Positions 1 through 16,135 of a stretch of DNA of 64,000 bases are shown here, piece by piece; position 1 is the stretch's first letter; each line of letters opens with the position of its first letter. The stretch covers positions 1-64,000 of the forward strand of contig JAYKKM010000142.1 of NCBI GenBank assembly GCA_035772405.1, read 5' to 3'. Source of the DNA: Chrysogorgia sp. JL179-B06 (lineage: Eukaryota; Cnidaria; Anthozoa; Scleralcyonacea; Chrysogorgiidae). A program made the position numbers and the translations under genes. The notes beneath the pieces were generated by a model, which worked only from the letters and a program-made list of their open reading frames with translations, had not been told where the DNA came from and searched no databases.

Positions 1-206
1 AGCAAATACAAGGCATTGACGAGCAAATACAAGGCATTGACGAGCAAATACAAGGCATTGACGAGCAAATACAAGGCATTGACGAGCAAATACAAGGCAT
101 TGATGAGCAAATACAAGGCATTGACTAGCAAATACAAGGCATTGACGAGCAAATACAAGGCATTGACGAGCAAATACAAGGCATTGACTAGCAAATACAA
201 GGCATT

Positions 207-232
207 GACGAGCAAAAATTAAGGCATTGATG
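207..232. repeat. 22-bp marker unit in the satellite (first copy)
   Basis: One unit reads AGCAAAAATTAAGGCATTGA and is 22 bp instead of 21, so the array phase shifts by one base here and the forward lysine-rich frame stops at TAA 220-222. The same one-base-longer unit recurs as ends near 21,675, 27,750, 31,069, 31,574, 32,709, 33,823 and 40,251, usually followed by GGCGTTGATG. It therefore serves as a landmark for higher-order repeat boundaries. Confidence 0.85.
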
Positions 233-765
233 AGCAAATACAAGGCATTGATGAGCAAATACAAGGCATTGACTAGCAAATACAAGGCATTAACGAGCAA
301 ATACAAGGCATCAACGAGCAAATACAAGGCATCAACGAGCAAATACAACGCATTGACGAGCAAATACAAGGCATTGATGAGCAAATACAAGGCATTGACG
401 AGCAAATACAAGGCATTGACGAGCAAATACAAGGCATCAATGAGCAAATACAAGGCATTGACGAGCAAATACAAGGCATTGACGAGCAAATACAAGGCAT
501 TGATGAGCAAATACAAGGCATTGACTAGCAAATACAAGGCATTGACGAGCAAATACAAGGCATTGACGAGCAAATACAAGGCATTGACGAGCAAATACAA
601 GGCATTGACGAGCAAATACAAGGCATCAACGAGCAAATACAAGGCATTGACGAGCAAATACAAGGCATTGACGAGCAAATACAAGGCATTGACGAGCAAA
701 TACAATGCATTGACGAGCAAATACAAGGCATTGATGAGCAAACACAAGGCATTGATGAGCAAATA

Positions 766-784
766 CAACGCAAATACAATGCAT
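766..784. repeat. Phase break: 11-bp partial duplication inside the satellite
   Basis: The unit here reads CAAATACAACG twice in succession, giving 32 bp instead of 21. It moves the reading phase by 11 bases. This break accounts, together with the 22-bp marker unit, for the whole phase offset between position 222 and 21,675, so the 21 kb in between contain no other net length change. Confidence 0.85.
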
Positions 785-3700
785 TGACGAGCAAATACAA
801 GGCATTGACTAGCAAATACAAGTCATTGACTAGCAAATACAAGGCATTGACGAGCAAATACAAGGCATTGATGAGCAAATACAAGGCATTGACTAGCAAA
901 TACAAGGCATTGACGAGCAAATACAAGGCATCAATGAGCAAATACAAGGCATCAACGAGCAAATACAAGGCATTGACGAGCAAATACAAGGCATTGACTA
1001 GCAAATACAAGGCATTGACGAGCAAATACAAGGCATTGACTAGCAAATACAAGGCATTGACGAGCAAATACAAGGCATTGACGAGCAAATACAAGGCATT
1101 GACGAGCAAATACAAGGCATTGACGAGCAAATACAAGGCATTGACGAGCAAATACAAGGCATTGACGAGCAAATACAAGGCATTGACGAGCAAATACAAG
1201 GCATTGACGAGCAAATACAAGGCATTGACGAGCAAACACAAGGCATCAACGAGCAAATACAAGGCATTGACGAGCAAATACAAGGCATTGACGAGCAAAT
1301 ACAAGGCATTGACGAGCAAATACAAGGCATCGACGAGCAAATACAAGGCATTGATGAGCAAATACAAGGCATTGACTAGCAAATACAAGGCATCAACGAG
1401 CAAATACAAGGCATTGACGAGCAAATACAAGGCATCAACGAGCAAATACAAGGCATTGACGAGCAAATACAAGGCATTGACGAGCAAATACAAGGCATCG
1501 ACGAGCAAATACAAGGCATTGACTAGCAAATACAAGTCATTGACTAGCAAATACAAGGCATTGACGAGCAAATACAAGGCATTGATGAGCAAATACAAGG
1601 CATTGACTAGCAAATACAAGGCATTGACGAGCAAATACAAGGCATTGACGAGCAAATACAAGGCATTGACGAGCAAATACAAGGCATCAACGAGCAAATA
1701 CAAGGCATTGACGAGCAAATACAAGGCATCGACGAGCAAATACAAGGCATTGACGAGCAAATACAAGGCATTGACGAGCAAATACAAGGCATTGACGAGC
1801 AAATACAAGGCATTGAATAGCAAATACAAGGCATCAACGAGCAAATACAAGGCATCAACGAGCAAATACAAGGCATTGACGAGCAAATACAAGGCATCAA
1901 CGAGCAAATACAAGGCATTGACGAGCAAATACAAGGCATTGACGAGCAAATACAAGGCATTGACGAGCAAATACAAGGCATTGACGAGCAAATACAAGGC
2001 ATTGACTAGCAAATACAAGGCATTGACGAGCAAATACAAGGCATTGACGAGCAAATACAAGGCATTGACGAGCAAATACAAGGCATTGACGAGCAAATAC
2101 AAGGCATTGACGAGCAAATACAAGGCATTGACGAGCAAATACAAGGCATCGACGAGCAAATACAAGGCATTGACGAGCAAATACAAGGCATTGACGAGCA
2201 AATACAAGGCATTGACGAGCAAATACAAGGCATTGAATAGCAAATACAAGGCATCAACGAGCAAATACAAGGCATCAACGAGCAAATACAAGGCATTGAC
2301 GAGCAAATACAAGGCATCAACGAGCAAATACAAGGCATTGACGAGCAAATACAAGGCATTGACGAGCAAATACAAGGCATTGACGAGCAAATACAAGGCA
2401 TTGACGAGCAAATACAAGGCATTGATGAGCAAATACAAGGCATTGACTAGCAAATACAAGGCATTGACGAGCAAATACAAGGCATTGACGAGCAAATACA
2501 AGGCATTGACGAGCAAATACAAGGCATCAACGAGCAAATACAAGGCATTGACGAGCAAATACAAGGCATCGACGAGCAAATACAAGGCATTGACGAGCAA
2601 ATACAAGGCATTGACGAGCAAATACAAGGCATTGACGAGCAAATACAAGGCATTGACGAGCAAATACAAGGCATTGACGAGCAAATACAAGGCATTGACG
2701 AGCAAATACAAGGCATTGACGAGCAAATACAAGGCATTGACTAGCAAATACAAGGCATTGACGAGCAAATACAAGGCATTGACGAGCAAATACAAGGCAT
2801 TGACGAGCAAATACAAGGCATTGACTAGCAAATACAAGGCATTGACGAGCAAATACAAGGCATTGACGAGCAAATACAAGGCATTGACGAGCAAATACAA
2901 GGCATTGACTAGCAAATACAAGGCATTGACTAGCAAATACAAGGCATTGACTAGCAAATACAAGGCATTGACGAGCAAATACAAGGCATTGACGAGCAAA
3001 TACAAGGCATTGATGAGCAAATACAAGGCATTGACTAGCAAATACAAGGCATTGACGAGCAAATACAAGGCATTGATGAGCAAATACAAGGCATTGATGA
3101 GCAAATACAAGGCATTGACTAGCAAATACAAGGCATTGACGAGCAAATACAAGGCATCAACGAGCAAATACAAGGCATTGACGAGCAAATACAACGCATT
3201 GACGAGCAAATACAAGGCATTGATGAGCAAATACAAGGCATTGACGAGCAAATACAAGGCATTGACGAGCAAATACAAGGCATCAACGAGCAAATACAAG
3301 GCATTGACGAGCAAATACAAGGCATTGATGAGCAAATACAAGGCATTGACTAGCAAATACAATGCATTGACTAGCAAATACAAGGCATTGACGAGCAAAT
3401 ACAAGGCATTGATGAGCAAATACAAGGCATTGACTAGCAAATACAAGGCATTGACGAGCAAATACAAGCCATCAGCAAGCAAATACAAGGCATTGACTAG
3501 CAAAAACAAGGCATTGACTAGCAAATACAAGGCATCAACGAGCAAATACAAGGCATTGACTAGCAAATACAAGTCATTGACTAGCAAATACAAGGCATTG
3601 ACGAGCAAATACAAGGCATTGATGAGCAAATACAAGGCATTGACCAGCAAATACAAGGCATTGACGAGCAAATACAAGGCATTGATGAGCAAATACAAGG

Positions 3701-6700
3701 CATTGACTAGCAAATACAAGGCATTGACGAGCAAATACAAGGCATTGATGAGCAAATACAAGGCATTGACGAGCAAATACAAGGCATTGATGAGCAAATA
3801 CAAGGCATTGACTAGCAAATACAAGGCATTGACGAGCAAATACAAGGCATTGACGAGCAAATACAAGGCATTGACGAGCAAATACAAGGCATTGACGAGC
3901 AAATACAAGGCATTGATGAGCAAATACAAGGCATTGATGAGCAAATACAAGGCATTGACGAGCAAATACAAGGCATTAACGAGCAAATACAAGGCATCAA
4001 CGAGCAAATACAAGGCATCAACGAGCAAATACAACGCATTGACGCGCAAATACAAGGCATTGATGAGCAAATACAAGGCATTGACTAGCAAATACAAGGC
4101 ATTGACGAGCAAATACAAGGCATCAATGAGCAAATACAAGGCATCAACGAGCAAATACAAGGCATTGACGAGCAAATACAAGGCATTGATGAGCAAATAC
4201 AAGGCATTGACGAGCAAATACAAGGCATTGACGAGCAAATACAAGGCATTGACGAGCAAATACAAGGCATTGACGAGCAAATACAAGGCATCAACGAGCA
4301 AATACAAGGCATTGACGAGCAAATACAAGGCATTGACGAGCAAATACAAGGCATTGACGAGCAAATACAAGGCATTGACGAGCAAATACAAGGCATTGAC
4401 GAGCAAATACAAGGCATTGACGAGCAAATACAAGGCATCAACGAGCAAATACAAGGCATCAACGAGCAAATACAAGGCATTGATGAGCAAATACAAGGCA
4501 TTGATGAGCAAATACAAGGCATTGACTAGCAAATACAATGCATTGACTAGCAAATACAAGGCATTGACGAGCAAATACAAGGCATTGATGAGCAAATACA
4601 AGGCATTGACTAGCAAATACAAGGCATTGACGAGCAAATACAAGGCATCAGCAAGCAAATACAAGGCATTGACTAGCAAAAACAAGGCATTGACTAGCAA
4701 ATACAAGGCATCAACGAGCAAATACAAGGCATTGACTAGCAAATACAAGGCATTGACTAGCAAATACAAGGCATTGACGAGCAAATACAAGGCATTGATG
4801 AGCAAATACAAGGCATTGACTAGCAAATACAAGGCATTGACGAGCAAATACAAGGCATTGACGAGCAAATACAAGGCATTGACTAGCAAATACAAGGCAT
4901 TGACGAGCAAATACAAGGCATTGATGAGCAAATACAAGGCATTGACGAGCAAATACAAGGCATTGACTAGCAAATACAAGGCATTGACGAGCAAATACAA
5001 GGCATCGACGAGCAAATACAAGGCATCAACGAGCAAATACAAGGCATTGACGAGCAAATACAAGGCATTGATGAGCAAATACAAGGCATTGACTAGCAAA
5101 TACAAGGCATTGACGAGCAAATACAAGGCATTGACGAGCAAATACAAGGCATTGACGAGCAAATACAAGGCATCAACGAGCAAATACAAGGCATTGACGA
5201 GCAAATACAAGGCATTGACGAGCAAATACAAGGCATTGACGAGCAAATACAAGGCATTGACGAGCAAATACAAGGCATTGACGAGCAAATACAAGGCATT
5301 GACGAGCAAATACAAGGCATTGACGAGCAAATACAAGGCATTGACGAGCAAATACAAGGCATTGACGAGCAAATACAAGGCATTGACGAGCAAATACAAG
5401 GCATTGACGAGCAAATACAAGGCATTGACGAGCAAATACAAGGCATTGACGAGCAAATACAAGGCATTGACGAGCAAATACAAGGCATTGACGAGCAAAT
5501 ACAAGGCATTGACTAGCAAATACAAGGCATCAACGAGCAAATACAAGGCATTGATGAGCAAATACAAGGCATTGATGAGCAAATACAAGGCATTGACTAG
5601 CAAATACAAGGCATTGACGAGCAAATACAAGGCATCAACGAGCAAATACAAGGCATCGACGAGCAAATACAAGGCATTGACGAGCAAATACAAGGCATTG
5701 ATGAGCAAATACAAGGCATTGACTAGCAAATACAAGGCATTGACGAGCAAATACAAGGCATCAACGAGCAAATACAAGGCATTGACTAGCAAATACAAGG
5801 CATTGACTAGCAAATACAAGGCATTGACGAGCAAATACAAGGCATTGATGAGCAAATACAAGGCATTGACTAGCAAATACAAGGCATTGACGAGCAAATA
5901 CAAGGCATTGACGAGCAAATACAAGGCATCAACGAGCAAATACAAGGCATTGACGAGCAAATACAAGGCATTGACGAGCAAATACAAGGCATTGACGAGC
6001 AAATACAAGGCATTGACGAGCAAATACAAGGCATTGACGAGCAAATACAAGGCATCAACGAGCAAATACAAGGCATTGACGAGCAAATACAAGGCATTGA
6101 CGAGCAAATACAAGGCATTGACGAGCAAATACAAGGCATTGACGAGCAAATACAAGGCATTGATGAGCAAATACAAGGCATTGACTAGCAAATACAAGGC
6201 ATCAACGAGAAAATACAAGGCATTGACGAGCAAATACAAGGCATCAACGAGCAAATACAAGGCATTGACGAGCAAATACAAGGCATTGACGAGCAAATAC
6301 AAGGCATTGACGAGCAAATACAAGGCATTGACGAGCAAATACAAGGCATTGACGAGCAAATACAAGGCATTGACGAGCAAATACAAGGCATTGATGAGCA
6401 AATACAAGGCATTGACGAGCAAATACAAGGCATTGACGAGCAAATACAAGGCATTGACGAGCAAATACAAGGCATTGAGGAGCAAATACAAGGCATTGAC
6501 GAGCAAATACAAGGCATTGACGAGCAAATACAAGGCATTGACGAGCAAATACAAGGCATTGACGAGCAAATACAAGGCATTGACGAGCAAATACAAGGCA
6601 TTGACGAGCAAATACAAGGCATTGATGAGCAAATACAAGGCATTGACGAGCAAATACAAGGCATTGACTAGCAAATACAAGGCATTGACTAGCAAATACA

Positions 6701-9700
6701 AGGCATTGACGAGCAAATACAAGGCATTGATGAGCAAATACAAGGCATTGACGAGCAAATACAATGCATTGACGAGCAAATACAAGGCATCAGCAAGCAA
6801 ATACAAGGCATTGACTAGCAAATACAAGGCATTGACTAGCAAATACAAGGCATCAACGAGCAAATACAAGGCATTGACGAGCAAATACAAGGCATTGACT
6901 AGCAAATACAAGGCATTGACGAGCAAATACAAGGCATTGATGAGCAAATACAAGGCATTGACCAGCAAATACAAGGCATTGACGAGCAAATACAAGGCAT
7001 TGATGAGCAAATACAAGGCATTGACTAGCAAATACAAGGCATTGACGAGCAAATACAAGGCATTGATGAGCAAATACAAGGCATTGGTGAGCAAATACAA
7101 GGCATTGACTAGCAAATACAAGGCATTGACGAGCAAATACAAGGCATTGACGAGCAAATACAAGGCATTGACGAGCAAATACAAGGCATTGACGAGCAAA
7201 TACAAGGCATCAATGAGCAAATACAAGGCATCAATGAGCAAATACAAGGCATCGACGAGCAAATACAAGGCATTGACGAGCAAATACAAGGCATTGACGA
7301 GCAAATACAAGGCATTGACGAGCAAATACAAGGCATTGACGAGCAAATACAAGGCATCAACGAGCAAATACAAGGCATTGACGAGCAAATACAAGGCATT
7401 GACGAGCAAATACAAGGCATTGACGAGCAAATACAAGGCATTGACGAGCAAATACAAGGCATTGATGAGCAAATACAAGGCATTGACTAGCAAATACAAG
7501 GCATCAACGAGCAAATACAAGGCATTGACGAGCAAATACAAGGCATCAACGAGCAAATACAAGGCATTGACGAGCAAATACAAGGCATTGACGAGCAAAT
7601 ACAAGGCATTGACGAGCAAATACAAGGCATTGACGAGCAAATACAAGGCATTGACGAGCAAATACAAGGCATTGACGAGCAAATACAAGGCATCAACGAG
7701 CAAATACAAGGCATCAATGAGCAAATACAAGGCATTGACGAGCAAATACAAGGCATTGACGAGCAAATACAAGGCATTGACGAGCAAATACAAGGCATTG
7801 ACGAGCAAATACAAGGCATTGACGAGCAAATACAAGGCATTGACGAGCAAATACAAGGCATTGACGAGCAAATACAAGGCATTGACGAGCAAATACAAGG
7901 CATTGACGAGCAAATACAATGCATTGACGAGCAAATACAAGGCATTGACGAGCAAATACAAGGCATCAACGAGCAAATACAAGGCATTGACGAGCAAATA
8001 CAAGGCATTGACGAGCAAATACAAGGCATTGACGAGCAAATACAAGGCATCAACGAGCAAATACAAGGCATTGATGAGCAAATACAAGGCATTGACTAGC
8101 AAATACAAGGCATCAACGAGCAAATACAAGGCATTGACGAGCAAATACAAGGCATCAACGAGCAAATACAAGGCATTGACGAGCAAATACAAGGCATTGA
8201 CGAGCAAATACAAGGCATCAACGAGCAAATACAAGGCATTGACTAGCAAATACAAGGCATTGACGAGCAAATACAAGGCATTGACGAGCAAATACAAGGC
8301 ATTGACGAGCAAATACAAGGCATTGACGAGCAAATACAAGGCATTGACGAGCAAATACAAGGCATTGACGAGCAAATACAAGGCATTGACGAGCAAATAC
8401 AAGGCATTGACGAGCAAATACAAGGCATTGACGAGCAAATACAAGGCATTGACGAGCAAATACAAGGCATTGACGAGCAAATACAAGGCATTGACGAGCA
8501 AATACAAGGCATTGACGAGCAAATACAAGGCATTGAATAGCAAATACAAGGCATTGACGAGCAAATACAAGGCATTGATGAGCAAATACAAGGCATTGAC
8601 TAGCAAATACAAGGCATTGACGAGCAAATACAAGGCATTGATGAGCAAATACAAGGCATTGACTAGCAAATACAAGGCATTGACGAGCAAATACAAGGCA
8701 TTGATGAGCAAATACAAGGCATTGATGAGCAAATACAAGGCATTGACTAGCAAATACAAGGCATTGACGAGCAAATACAAGGCATCAATGAGCAAATACA
8801 AGGCATCAACGAGCAAATACAACGCATTGACGAGCAAATACAAGGCATTGATGAGCAAATACAAGGCATTGACTAGCAAATACAAGGCATTGACGAGCAA
8901 ATACAAGGCATTGACGAGCAAATACAAGGCATTGACGAGCAAATACAAGGCATTGACGAGCAAATACAAGGCATCAACGAGCAAATACAAGGCATTGACG
9001 AGCAAATACAAGGCATCAACGAGCAAATACAAGGCATTGACGAGCAAATACAAGGCATTGACGAGCAAATACAAGGCATTGACGAGCAAATACAAGGCAT
9101 TGACGAGCAAATACAAGGCATCAACGAGCAAATACAAGGCATTGACTAGCAAATACAAGGCATTGACGAGCAAATACAAGGCATTGACGAGCAAATACAA
9201 GGCATTGACGAGCAAATACAAGGCATTGATGAGCAAATACAAGGCATTGACTAGCAAATACAAGGCATCAACGAGCAAATACAAGGCATTGACGAGCAAA
9301 TACAAGGCATTGACGAGCAAATACAAGGCATTGACGAGCAAATACAAGGCATCAACGAGCAAATACAAGGCATTGACGAGCAAATACAAGGCATCAACGA
9401 GCAAATACAAGGCATTGACGAGCAAATACAAGGCATTGACGAGCAAATACAAGGCATTGACGAGCAAATACAAGGCATTGACGAGCAAATACAAGGCATT
9501 GACGAGCAAATACAAGGCATTGACGAGCAAATACAAGGCATTGACGAGCAAATACAAGGCATTGACGAGCAAATACAAGGCATTGACGAGCAAATACAAG
9601 GCATTGATGAGCAAATACAAGGCATTGACTAGCAAATACAAGGCATCAACGAGCAAATACAAGGCATTGACGAGCAAATACAAGGCATCAACGAGCAAAT

Positions 9701-12700
9701 ACAAGGCATTGACGAGCAAATACAAGGCATTGACGAGCAAATACAAGGCATCGACGAGCAAATACAAGGCATTGACGAGCAAATACAAGGCATTGACTAG
9801 CAAATACAAGGCATTGACGAGCAAATACAAGGCATTGATGAGCAAATACAAGGCATTGACTAGCAAATACAAGGCATTGACGAGCAAATACAAGGCATTG
9901 ATGAGCAAATACAAGGCATTGACTAGCAAATACAAGGCATTGACGAGCAAATACAAGGCGTTGATGAGCAAATACAAGGCATTGATGAGCAAATACAAGG
10001 CATTGACTAGCAAATACAAGGCATTGACGAGCAAATACAAGGCATCAACGAGCAAATACAAGGCATCAACGAGCAAATACAACGCATTGACGAGCAAATA
10101 CAAGGCATTGATGAGCAAATACAAGGCATTGACTAGCAAATACAAGGCATTGACGAGCAAATACAAGGCATTGACGAGCAAATACAAGGCATTGACGAGC
10201 AAACACAAGGCATCAACGAGCAAATACAAGGCATTGACGAGCAAATACAAGGCATCGACGAGCAAATACAAGGCATTGACGAGCAAATACAATGCATTGA
10301 CGAGCAAATACAAGGCATTGACGAGCAAATAAAAGGCATTGAATAGCAAATACAAGGCATCAACGAGCAAATACAAGGCATCAACGAGCAAATACAAGGC
10401 ATTGATGAGCAAATACAAGGCATTGATGAGCAAATACAAGGCATTGACTAGCAAATACAAGGCATTGACGAGCAAATACAAGGCATTGACTAGCAAATAC
10501 AAGGCATCAACGAGCAAATACAAGGCATTGACGAGCAAATACAAGGCATCAACGAGCAAATACAAGGCATTGACGAGCAAATACAAGGCATTGACTAGCA
10601 AATACAAGGCATTGACGAGCAAATACAAGGCATTGACTAGCAAATACAAGTCATTGACTAGCAAATACAAGGCATTGACGAGCAAATACAAGGCATTGAT
10701 GAGCAAATACAAGGCATTGACTAGCAAATACAAGGCATTGACGAGCAAATACAAGGCATTGATGAGCAAATACAAGGCATTGACTAGCAAATACAAGGCA
10801 TTGACGAGCAAATACAAGGCATTGACGAGCAAATACAAGGCATTGACTAGCAAATACAAGGCATTGACGAGCAAATACAAGGCATTGACGAGCAAATACA
10901 AGGCATTGACGAGCAAATACAAGGCATTGACGAGCAAATACAAGGCATTGACGAGCAAATACAAGGCATCAACGAGCAAATACAAGGCATTGACGAGCAA
11001 ATACAAGGCATTGACGAGCAAATACAAGGCATTGACGAGCAAATACAAGGCATTGACGAGCAAATACAAGGCATCAACGAGCAAATACAAGGCATTGACG
11101 AGCAAATACAAGGCATTGACGAGCAAATACAAGGCATCAACGAGCAAATACAAGGCATTGACGAGCAAATACAAGGCATTGATGAGCAAATACAAGGCAT
11201 TGACTAGCAAATACAAGGCATTGACTAGCAAATACAAGGCATTGACGAGCAAATACAAGGCATTGACGAGCAAATACAAGGCATTGACGAGCAAATACAA
11301 GGCATTGACGAGCAAATACAAGCAATCAGCAAGCAAATACAAGGCATTGACTAGCAAATACAAGGCATTGACGAGCAAATACAAGGCATCAACGAGCAAA
11401 TACAAGGCATTGACTAGCAAATACAAGGCATTGACTAGCAAATACAAGGCATTGACGAGCAAATACAAGGCATTGATGAGCAAATACAAGGCATTGACCA
11501 GCAAATACAAGGCATTGACGAGCAAATACAAGGCATTGATGAGCAAATACAAGGCATTGACTAGCAAATACAAGGCATTGACGAGCAAATACAAGGCATT
11601 GATGAGCAAATACAAGGCATTGACGAGCAAATACAAGGCATTGACGAGCAAATACAAGGCATTGACTAGCAAATACAAGGCATTGACGAGCAAATACAAG
11701 GCATTGACGAGCAAATACAAGGCATTGACGAGCAAATACAAGGCATTGACGAGCAAATACAAGGCATTGATGAGCAAATACAAGGCATTGACGAGCAAAT
11801 ACAAGGCATTGACGAGCAAATACAAGGCATTGATGAGCAAATACAAGGCATTGACGAGCAAATACAAGGCATTGACTAGCAAATACAAGGCATTGACGAG
11901 CAAATACAAGGCATTGACGAGCAAATACAAGGCATTGACGAGCAAATACAAGGCATTGACGAGCAAATACAAGCAATCAGCAAGCAAATACAAGGCATTG
12001 ACTAGCAAATACAAGGCATTGACGAGCAAATACAAGGCATCAACGAGCAAATACAAGGCATTGACTAGCAAATACAAGGCATTGACTAGCAAATACAAGG
12101 CATTGACGAGCAAATACAAGGCATTGATGAGCAAATACAAGGCATTGACGAGCAAATACAAGGCATTGACGAGCAAATACAAGGCATTGATGAGCAAATA
12201 CAAGGCATTGACTAGCAAATACAAGGCATTGACGAGCAAATACAAGGCATTGATGAGCAAATACAAGGCATTGATGAGCAAATACAAGGCATTGACGAGC
12301 AAATACAAGGCATTGACTAGCAAATACAAGGCATTGACGAGCAAATACAAGGCATTGATGAGCAAATACAAGGCATTGACAAGCAAATACAAGGCATTGA
12401 CGAGCAAATACAAGGCATTGATGAGCAAATACAAGGCATTGACTAGCAAATACAAGGCATTGACGAGCAAATACAAGGCATTGATGAGCAAATACAAGGC
12501 ATTGATGAGCAAATACAAGGCATTGACTAGCAAATACAAGGCATTGACGAGCAAATACAAGGCATCAACGAGCAAATACAAGGCATCAACGAGCAAATAC
12601 AAGGCATTGACGAGCAAATACAAGGCATTGATGAGCAAATACAAGGCATTGACTAGCAAATACAAGGCATTGACGAGCAAATACAAGGCATTGACGAGCA

Positions 12701-15700
12701 AATACAAGGCATTGACGAGCAAACACAAGGCATCAACGAGCAAATACAAGGCATTGACGAGCAAATACAAGGCATCGACGAGCAAATACAAGGCATTGAC
12801 GAGCAAATACAATGCATTGACGAGCAAATACAAGGCATTGACGAGCAAATACAAGGCATTGACTAGCAAATACAAGGCATCAACGAGCAAATACAAGGCA
12901 TCAACGAGCAAATACAAGGCATTGATGAGCAAATACAATGCATTGATGAGCAAATACAAGGCATTGACTAGCAAATACAAGGCATTGACTAGCAAATACA
13001 AGGCATTGACGAGCAAATACAAGGCATTGATGAGCAAATACAAGGCATTGACTAGCAAATACAAGGCATTGACGAGCAAATACAAGCAATCAGCAAGCAA
13101 ATACAAGGCATTGACTAGCAAAAACAAGGCATTGACTAGCAAATACAAGGCATCAACGAGCAAATACAAGGCATTGACTAGCAAATACAAGGCATTGACT
13201 AGCAAATACAAGGCATTGACGAGCAAATACAAGGCATTGATGAGCAAATACAAGGCATTGACCAGCAAATACAAGGCATTGACGAGCAAATACAAGGCAT
13301 TGATGAGCAAATACAAGGCATTGACGAGCAAATACAAGGCATTGATGAGCAAATACAAGGCATTGATGAGCAAATACAAGGCATTGACTAGCAAATACAA
13401 GGCATTGACGAGCAAATACAAGGCATTGATGAGCAAATACAAGGCATTGACGAGCAAATACAAGGCATCAATGAGCAAATACAAGGCATCAACGAGCAAA
13501 TACAACGCATTGACGAGCAAATACAAGGCATTGATGAGCAAATACAAGGCATTGACTAGCAAATACAAGGCATTGACGAGCAAATACAAGGCATTGACGA
13601 GCAAATACAAGGCATTGACGAGCAAATACAAGGCATTGACGAGCAAATACAAGGCATCAACGAGCAAATACAAGGCATTGACGAGCAAATACAAGGCATT
13701 GACGAGCAAATACAAGGCATTAACGAGCAAATACAAGGCATTGACGAGCAAATACAAGGCATTGACGAGCAAATACAAGGCATCAACGAGCAAATACAAG
13801 GCATTGACGAGCAAATACAAGGCATTGACGAGCAAATACAAGGCATCAACGAGCAAATACAAGGCATCAACGAGCAAATACAAGGCATTGATGAGCAAAT
13901 ACAAGGCATTGATGAGCAAATACAAGGCATTGACTAGCAAATACAAGGCATTGACTAGCAAATACAAGGCATTGACGAGCAAATACAAGGCATTGATGAG
14001 CAAATACAAGGCATTGACTAGCAAATACAAGGCATTGACGAGCAAATACAAGGCATCAGCGAGCAAATACAAGGCATTGACTAGCAAAAACAAGGCATTG
14101 ACTAGCAAATACAAGGCATCAACGAGCAAATACAAGGCATTGACTAGCAAATACAAGGCATTGACTAGCAAATACAAGGCATTGACGAGCAAATACAAGG
14201 CATTGATGAGCAAATACAAGGCATTGACCAGCAAATACAAGGCATTGACGAGCAAATACAAGGCATTGATGAGCAAATACAAGGCATTGACTAGCAAATA
14301 CAAGGCATTGACGAGCAAATACAAGGCATTGATGAGCAAATACAAGGCATTGGTGAGCAAATACAAGGCATTGACTAGCAAATACAAGGCATTGACGAGC
14401 AAATACAAGGCATTGATGAGCAAATACAAGGCATTGACAAGCAAATACAAGGCATTGACGAGCAAATACAAGGCATCAATGAGCAAATACAAGGCATCAA
14501 TGAGCAAATACAAGGCATTGACGAGCAAATACAAGGCATTGACGAGCAAATACAAGGCATTGACGAGCAAATACAAGGCATTGACGAGCAAATACAAGGC
14601 ATTGACGAGCAAATACAAGGCATTGACGAGCAAATACAAGGCATCGACGAGCAAATACAAGGCATTGACGAGCAAATACAAGGCATTGACGAGCAAATAC
14701 AAGGCATTGACGAGCAAATACAAGGCATTGATGAGCAAATACAAGGCATTGACTAGCAAATACAAGGCATTGACGAGCAAATACAAGGCATTGACGAGCA
14801 AATACAAGGCATCAACGAGCAAATACAAGGCATTGACGAGCAAATACAAGGCATTGACGAGCAAATACAAGGCATTGACAAGCAAATACAAGGCATTGAT
14901 GAGCAAATACAAGGCATTGACTAGCAAATACAAGGCATTGACGAGCAAATACAAGGCATCAACGAGCAAATACAAGGCATCAACGAGCAAATACAAGGCA
15001 TTGACGAGCAAATACAAGGCATTGACGAGCAAATACAAGGCATTGACTAGCAAATACAAGGCATTGACGAGCAAATACAAGGCATTGACGAGCAAATACA
15101 AGGCATTGACGAGCAAATACAAGGCATTGACGAGCAAATACAAGGCATCGACGAGCAAATACAAGGCATTGACGAGCAAATACAAGGCATTGACGAGCAA
15201 ATACAAGGCATTGACGAGCAAATACAAGGCATCAACGAGCAAATACAAGGCATTGACGAGCAAATACAAGGCATTGACGAGCAAATACAAGGCATTGACG
15301 AGCAAATACAAGGCATCGACGAGCAAATACAAGGCATTGATGAGCAAATACAAGGCATTGACTAGCAAATACAAGGCATCAACGAGCAAATACAAGGCAT
15401 TGACGAGCAAATACAAGGCATCAACGAGCAAATACAAGGCATTGACGAGCAAATACAAGGCATTGACGAGCAAATACAAGGCATCAACGAGCAAATACAA
15501 GGCATTGACTAGCAAATACAAGGCATTGACGAGCAAATACAAGGCATTGACGAGCAAATACAAGGCATTGACGAGCAAATACAAGGCATTGACGAGCAAA
15601 TACAAGGCATTGACGAGCAAATACAAGGCATTGACGAGCAAATACAAGGCATTGACGAGCAAATACAAGGCATTGACGAGCAAATACAAGGCATTGACTA

Positions 15701-16135
15701 GCAAATACAAGGCATTGACGAGCAAATACAAGGCATTGACGAGCAAATACAAGGCATTGACGAGCAAATACAAGGCATTGACGAGCAAATACAAGGCATT
15801 GACGAGCAAATACAAGGCATTGACGAGCAAATACAAGGCATTGATGAGCAAATACAAGGCATTGACTAGCAAATACAAGGCATTGACGAGCAAATACAAG
15901 GCATTGATGAGCAAATACAAGGCATTGACTAGCAAATACAAGGCATTGACGAGCAAATACAAGGCATTGACGAGCAAATACAAGGCATTGATGAGCAAAT
16001 ACAAGGCATTGACTAGCAAATACAAGGCATTAACGAGCAAATACAAGGCATCAATGAGCAAATACAAGGCATCAACGAGCAAATACAACGCATTGACGAG
16101 CAAATACAAGGCATTGATGAGCAAATACAAGGCAT

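Noticed and set aside
784..10332. Forward open frame of SKYKALT repeats as a structural repeat protein
   Set aside because: Same reason: it ends and restarts at single-base changes (AAATAAAAGG at 10,330) without any N- or C-terminal non-repeat sequence.
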